Shown here in pieces: positions 6,927 to 8,801 of a stretch of 8,801 bases of DNA. The position numbers and the translations under genes were made by a program. Each line of letters opens with the position of its first letter. Within the stretch, counting starts at the first letter, position 1. Source of the stretch: Sphingomonas sp. CCH9-E2 (GTDB lineage Bacteria; Pseudomonadota; Alphaproteobacteria; Sphingomonadales; Sphingomonadaceae); NCBI RefSeq assembly GCF_001557215.1, contig NZ_LSJM01000416.1, positions 1 through 8,801 on the forward strand, given 5' to 3'. The notes beneath the pieces are model-generated. The model was not told the DNA's origin, searched no databases, and worked only from the letters and a program-made list of their open reading frames with translations.

Positions 6927-6946
6927 GACCCGAGGTCACTTGGGTC
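6927..6946 (+). terminator. Weak hairpin after tRNA-Ser, at the tetR end
   Basis: GACCCGAG (6927-6934) pairs with CTTGGGTC (6939-6946) as an 8-bp stem with one G-U pair and a GTCA loop. On the plus strand it is followed by AGTTT, only a short T-run. It lies 18 nt past the tRNA and overlaps the tetR stop codon (6945-6947), so it may separate two converging transcripts. No T-tract exists on the minus side. Confidence 0.45.
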
Positions 6947-7580
6947 AGTTTCCCGGCCCGGTCGCATAGGCGCGACAAAAGGTTTCGACCGCGGCCCTTA
7001 TCCGGGCGTGATTGCGCTCCGCGTCAATGGGACAGCCGAAGCGGCGCTCCAGATCGCCCAGGCCCTTGCACATCGCGACGAATTGTTCGGCCGCCAATTC
7101 CGGGTCGGCCACCGCAATCTCGCCCGCGTCGCGCAGCGCGCATAGCAGCGCGGCAAAGGCGCGCAGCATCTGGCGCGGCCCGGCCTCCAGAAAAGCTTCG
7201 CCGATGGCGGGATCATGTTCCGTCTCCGCCGCGACGCGCCGGTCGAACTGGACCATTTCCGGGCGCGACATGAATGCGGTCATCGCCGCGCCGATCGCTT
7301 CCAGCCGCTCGCGCAACGACAGGCCCGGCATCGGCGCGATGCTGAAATGATCGCCCATGCGCGCGCATTCGCGCTCGACCGCGGCGGCGAACAGGCCGCG
7401 CTTGTCGCCGAACTGATTATAGATCGTGACCTTGGACACATGGGCGTCCGCTGCAACCTGCTCGATCGCGGTCGCGGCAAAGCCATGGTCGAAAAAGGAT
7501 CGGGTGGCTGCGTCGAGGATCGCCTGGCGCTTTACCGGGTCGATCGAGCGTTGCGCACGCGTAAGGGTTTCGCTTGACAG
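6945..7580 (-). CDS. TetR/AefR-like transcriptional repressor with CTG start
   Basis: DNA-binding repressor of about 211 residues if begun at the CTG at 7580. The TetR N-terminal domain is complete only with this upstream part: helix 1 RQAILDAATRSFFDHGF (18-34), then the helix-turn-helix IEQVAADAHVSKVTIYNQFGDKRGLF (39-64). The only canonical start, GTG at 7439, falls inside the HTH at residue 48 and would remove most of the domain. The frame is closed upstream by a stop at 7596-7598 and contains no ATG, GTG or TTG between; CTG at 7580 gives a natural-looking N-terminus (SSETLTRAQRSIDP). The C-terminal part (about 90-205) resembles the AefR-like ligand domain. It diverges from the ABC exporter gene and shares two palindromic operators with it, so it likely represses both; the ligand is unknown. 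A frameshift or sequence error near the start is the alternative explanation. Confidence 0.85.
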   Translation of the reverse strand: MSSETLTRAQRSIDPVKRQAILDAATRSFFDHGFAATAIEQVAADAHVSKVTIYNQFGDKRGLFAAAVERECARMGDHFSIAPMPGLSLRERLEAIGAAMTAFMSRPEMVQFDRRVAAETEHDPAIGEAFLEAGPRQMLRAFAALLCALRDAGEIAVADPELAAEQFVAMCKGLGDLERRFGCPIDAERNHARIRAAVETFCRAYATGPGN

Positions 7581-7602
7581 AGTGAACGGTCCCGTTCATT
7601 TG
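7574..7602 (+). promoter_or_regulatory. Candidate promoter of the ABC exporter gene
   Basis: A perfect -35 hexamer TTGACA lies at 7574-7579. With a 17-nt spacer the -10 would be CATTTG (7597-7602), which is poor, as may suit a regulated promoter. The first palindromic operator (7583-7598) fills the spacer and the second covers the expected start region, the standard placement for TetR repression. The -35 overlaps the CTG start of tetR. Confidence 0.4.
7583..7598. promoter_or_regulatory. Palindromic operator 1 (TGAACG-N4-CGTTCA)
   Basis: TGAACGGTCCCGTTCA is a perfect inverted repeat (7-bp arms, 2-nt centre). It sits between the -35 and -10 of the exporter promoter and in the leader just before the tetR start. 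Size and position fit a TetR-family operator. The half-site TGAACG/CGTTCA is shared with operator 2. Confidence 0.72.
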
Positions 7603-7617
7603 AACGACAGCGTTCAA
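7600..7617. promoter_or_regulatory. Palindromic operator 2 (TTGAACG-N4-CGTTCAA)
   Basis: TTGAACGACAGCGTTCAA is a perfect inverted repeat with 7-bp arms and a 4-nt centre. It carries the same TGAACG-N4-CGTTCA core as operator 1, with centres 18 bp apart. It overlaps the -10 and likely transcription start of tetR and the start region of the exporter transcript, allowing joint repression of both directions. Confidence 0.72.
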
Positions 7618-7645
7618 CATAGCCTGAGTCGATGCCGTGGCGCAA
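7617..7645 (-). promoter_or_regulatory. Candidate promoter of tetR
   Basis: On the minus strand TTGCGC (7640-7645) and CTATGT (7617-7622) are separated by 17 nt, the same -10 and spacing as the eipA promoter. A start near 7610 would lie within operator 2, with operator 1 in the leader, so the repressor would shut off its own gene. The leader to the CTG start is about 30 nt, with a weak GGGA ribosome site 9 nt before the CTG. Confidence 0.5.
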
Positions 7646-7662
7646 GCAGGGGGCAGTTTCGC

Positions 7663-8799
7663 ATGATCTGGATTGCCATCCGCATGCTCACCGGCGACGC
7701 CCAGAAATTCTATGGGCTGGTGTTTGGCATTGCCTTTTCGACGCTGTTGATCACGCAGCAGCTGACGATCTTCGTCAGTCTGCTCGAACGCGGGGCCAGT
7801 GCGGTGTTCAACGTGCCGACCGCCGATATCTGGGTGATGGATCGCGTCAGCCGCACCACCGACGTCGCCTATCCCATGCCCAGTACTGCGCTCGACAAGG
7901 TGCGGTCGGTCCCCGGGGTGGAATGGGCGGTGCCGCATTTGCGTGCGGCTGCGTCGGTGCGCACGGGCGACGGCGATCTGGAGGGCGTGGCGATCGTCGG
8001 GGTCGACGATGCGACGCTGATCGGCCTGCCGCGCCGGATGGCACAGGGCAGCATCGACGTGCTGTCGCGTCCCGACACGGTGATCATCGATGATGTCGGC
8101 ACCACCAACATGTTCGAAGATGGCCGCAGCCCGATCGGCGAGCGGCTGGAGCTCAATGATCAGCGCGCGGTGATCCGCGGCATCGCCGACGCAATTCCGA
8201 GCTTTACCAGCCAGGTCACGCTCTACACCAAATACAGCCAGGCGCTGCGCTACGTCCCCGGCACGCGCAACCGCCTGTCCTTCGTGCTGGTCGGCGCTGC
8301 GCCGGGTGTGGATCATCAGCAGCTGGTCGCGCGGATCGAGGCGGAGACCGGGCTGCGCGCCCGCACCCGCGACCAGTTTGCACAGGACGGCATCGACTTC
8401 ATCATCGAGAATACCGGCATTCCGATCAATTTCGGAATTACCGTCGCGCTTGGCTTTGTCGTCGGGGTGGCGATCGTGGGGCTGACCTTCAGCCTGTTCA
8501 TCCGCGACAATATCAAGCAGTTCGGCGCGCTGAAGGCGATCGGCGTCGCCAATGGCACGATCCGCCGTATGGTCGCGGCGCAGGCTGGGCTGGTCGGGCT
8601 GATCGGCTATGGCCTTGGCGTGCTCGGCACGATCGCGTTCATCTGGGGCTTTTCCGCCGTCCCGACCTTCAAGGGTTTCTACATCCCCTGGCAGATCCCG
8701 CTGATCAGCCTGGTCGCAGTGGTGCTGATCCTCGCGCTCACTGGCTGGATCGCGCTGCGCCGCGTGCTCAAGACCGAACCCGCGGCGGTGTTCCGGTGA
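7663..8799 (+). CDS. MacB/FtsX-type ABC exporter permease
   Basis: Inner-membrane permease of an ABC exporter, 378 residues. One transmembrane helix (about 17-38) is followed by a large periplasmic domain (about 40-255, MacB_PCD-like) and three helices near the C-terminus (about 257-280, 304-328, 344-365), the four-helix topology of MacB/FtsX/DevC permeases. Between helices 2 and 3 the cytoplasmic coupling segment KQFGALKAIGVANGTIRRMV (285-304) is the typical contact site for the ATPase. No ATPase domain is present, so a partner is required. ATG 7663 is chosen over in-frame upstream codons because the protein begins at the cytoplasmic IRMLTGD segment and AGGGGG (7648-7653) lies 9 nt upstream. 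A divergent TetR repressor with shared operators suggests induction by an exported or toxic compound; the substrate is unknown. The stop overlaps a GTG (8796-8798) that may start the next subunit. Confidence 0.92.
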   Translation: MIWIAIRMLTGDAQKFYGLVFGIAFSTLLITQQLTIFVSLLERGASAVFNVPTADIWVMDRVSRTTDVAYPMPSTALDKVRSVPGVEWAVPHLRAAASVRTGDGDLEGVAIVGVDDATLIGLPRRMAQGSIDVLSRPDTVIIDDVGTTNMFEDGRSPIGERLELNDQRAVIRGIADAIPSFTSQVTLYTKYSQALRYVPGTRNRLSFVLVGAAPGVDHQQLVARIEAETGLRARTRDQFAQDGIDFIIENTGIPINFGITVALGFVVGVAIVGLTFSLFIRDNIKQFGALKAIGVANGTIRRMVAAQAGLVGLIGYGLGVLGTIAFIWGFSAVPTFKGFYIPWQIPLISLVAVVLILALTGWIALRRVLKTEPAAVFR

Positions 8800-8801
8800 G
8801 C

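Noticed and set aside
6819..6946. tRNA-Ser as an attachment site of an integrated element next to tetR and the exporter
   Set aside because: No integrase, no second copy of the tRNA 3' end and no composition shift are seen in the window; only a sequence extending further right could reveal one.
7417..8316. Minus-strand open frame of 299 codons over the ABC permease and operator region
   Set aside because: Antisense to a permease with clear topology and motifs, crosses the divergent promoter region, and its His/Arg/Asp-rich product resembles no family.

Overview
The window is high-GC, almost fully coding DNA from an alphaproteobacterium, most likely a sphingomonad. Support for this is the protein sequences (EipA/DUF1134 family, HisN of the inositol-monophosphatase type, PheS with an alphaproteobacterial-style C-terminal tail), strong G/C bias at third codon positions, and sigma-70 promoters with -10 boxes of the CTATGT type. 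The genus-level guess is inference; the class-level guess is firmer.

Left and middle (1-6664, all on the minus strand, so read right to left): eipA-like envelope protein, hisN-type histidinol phosphatase, a small DUF2809 membrane protein, rpmI (bL35), rplT (bL20), a LysE/RhtB amino-acid exporter, pheS, and pheT (C-terminal end cut off by the window edge). rpmI-rplT and pheS-pheT are tightly coupled translation-machinery pairs. They are separated by a strong intrinsic terminator just after rplT and by the exporter gene, whose end and downstream gap carry an inverted repeat that can fold in two mutually exclusive ways ahead of pheS.

Centre right (6665-6946): divergent promoters for eipA (minus) and a complete tRNA-Ser(GCU) gene (plus), followed by a weak hairpin where the tRNA converges on a tetR gene.

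Right (6945-8801): a TetR/AefR-like repressor gene (minus) divergent from the inner-membrane permease of a MacB/FtsX-type ABC exporter (plus). The short gap holds two copies of the palindrome TGAACG-N4-CGTTCA set 18 bp apart, overlapping the likely promoters of both genes, so the repressor probably controls itself and the exporter. The tetR reading frame has no ATG, GTG or TTG that would include its whole DNA-binding domain; CTG is the best start. The permease stop overlaps a GTG at the window edge, suggesting the next exporter subunit follows directly.

No CRISPR array, insertion sequence, phage gene or wholly new system is evident. The most interesting material is regulatory: the twin operator, the CTG start of tetR, and the RNA hairpins before pheS, rpmI and hisN.
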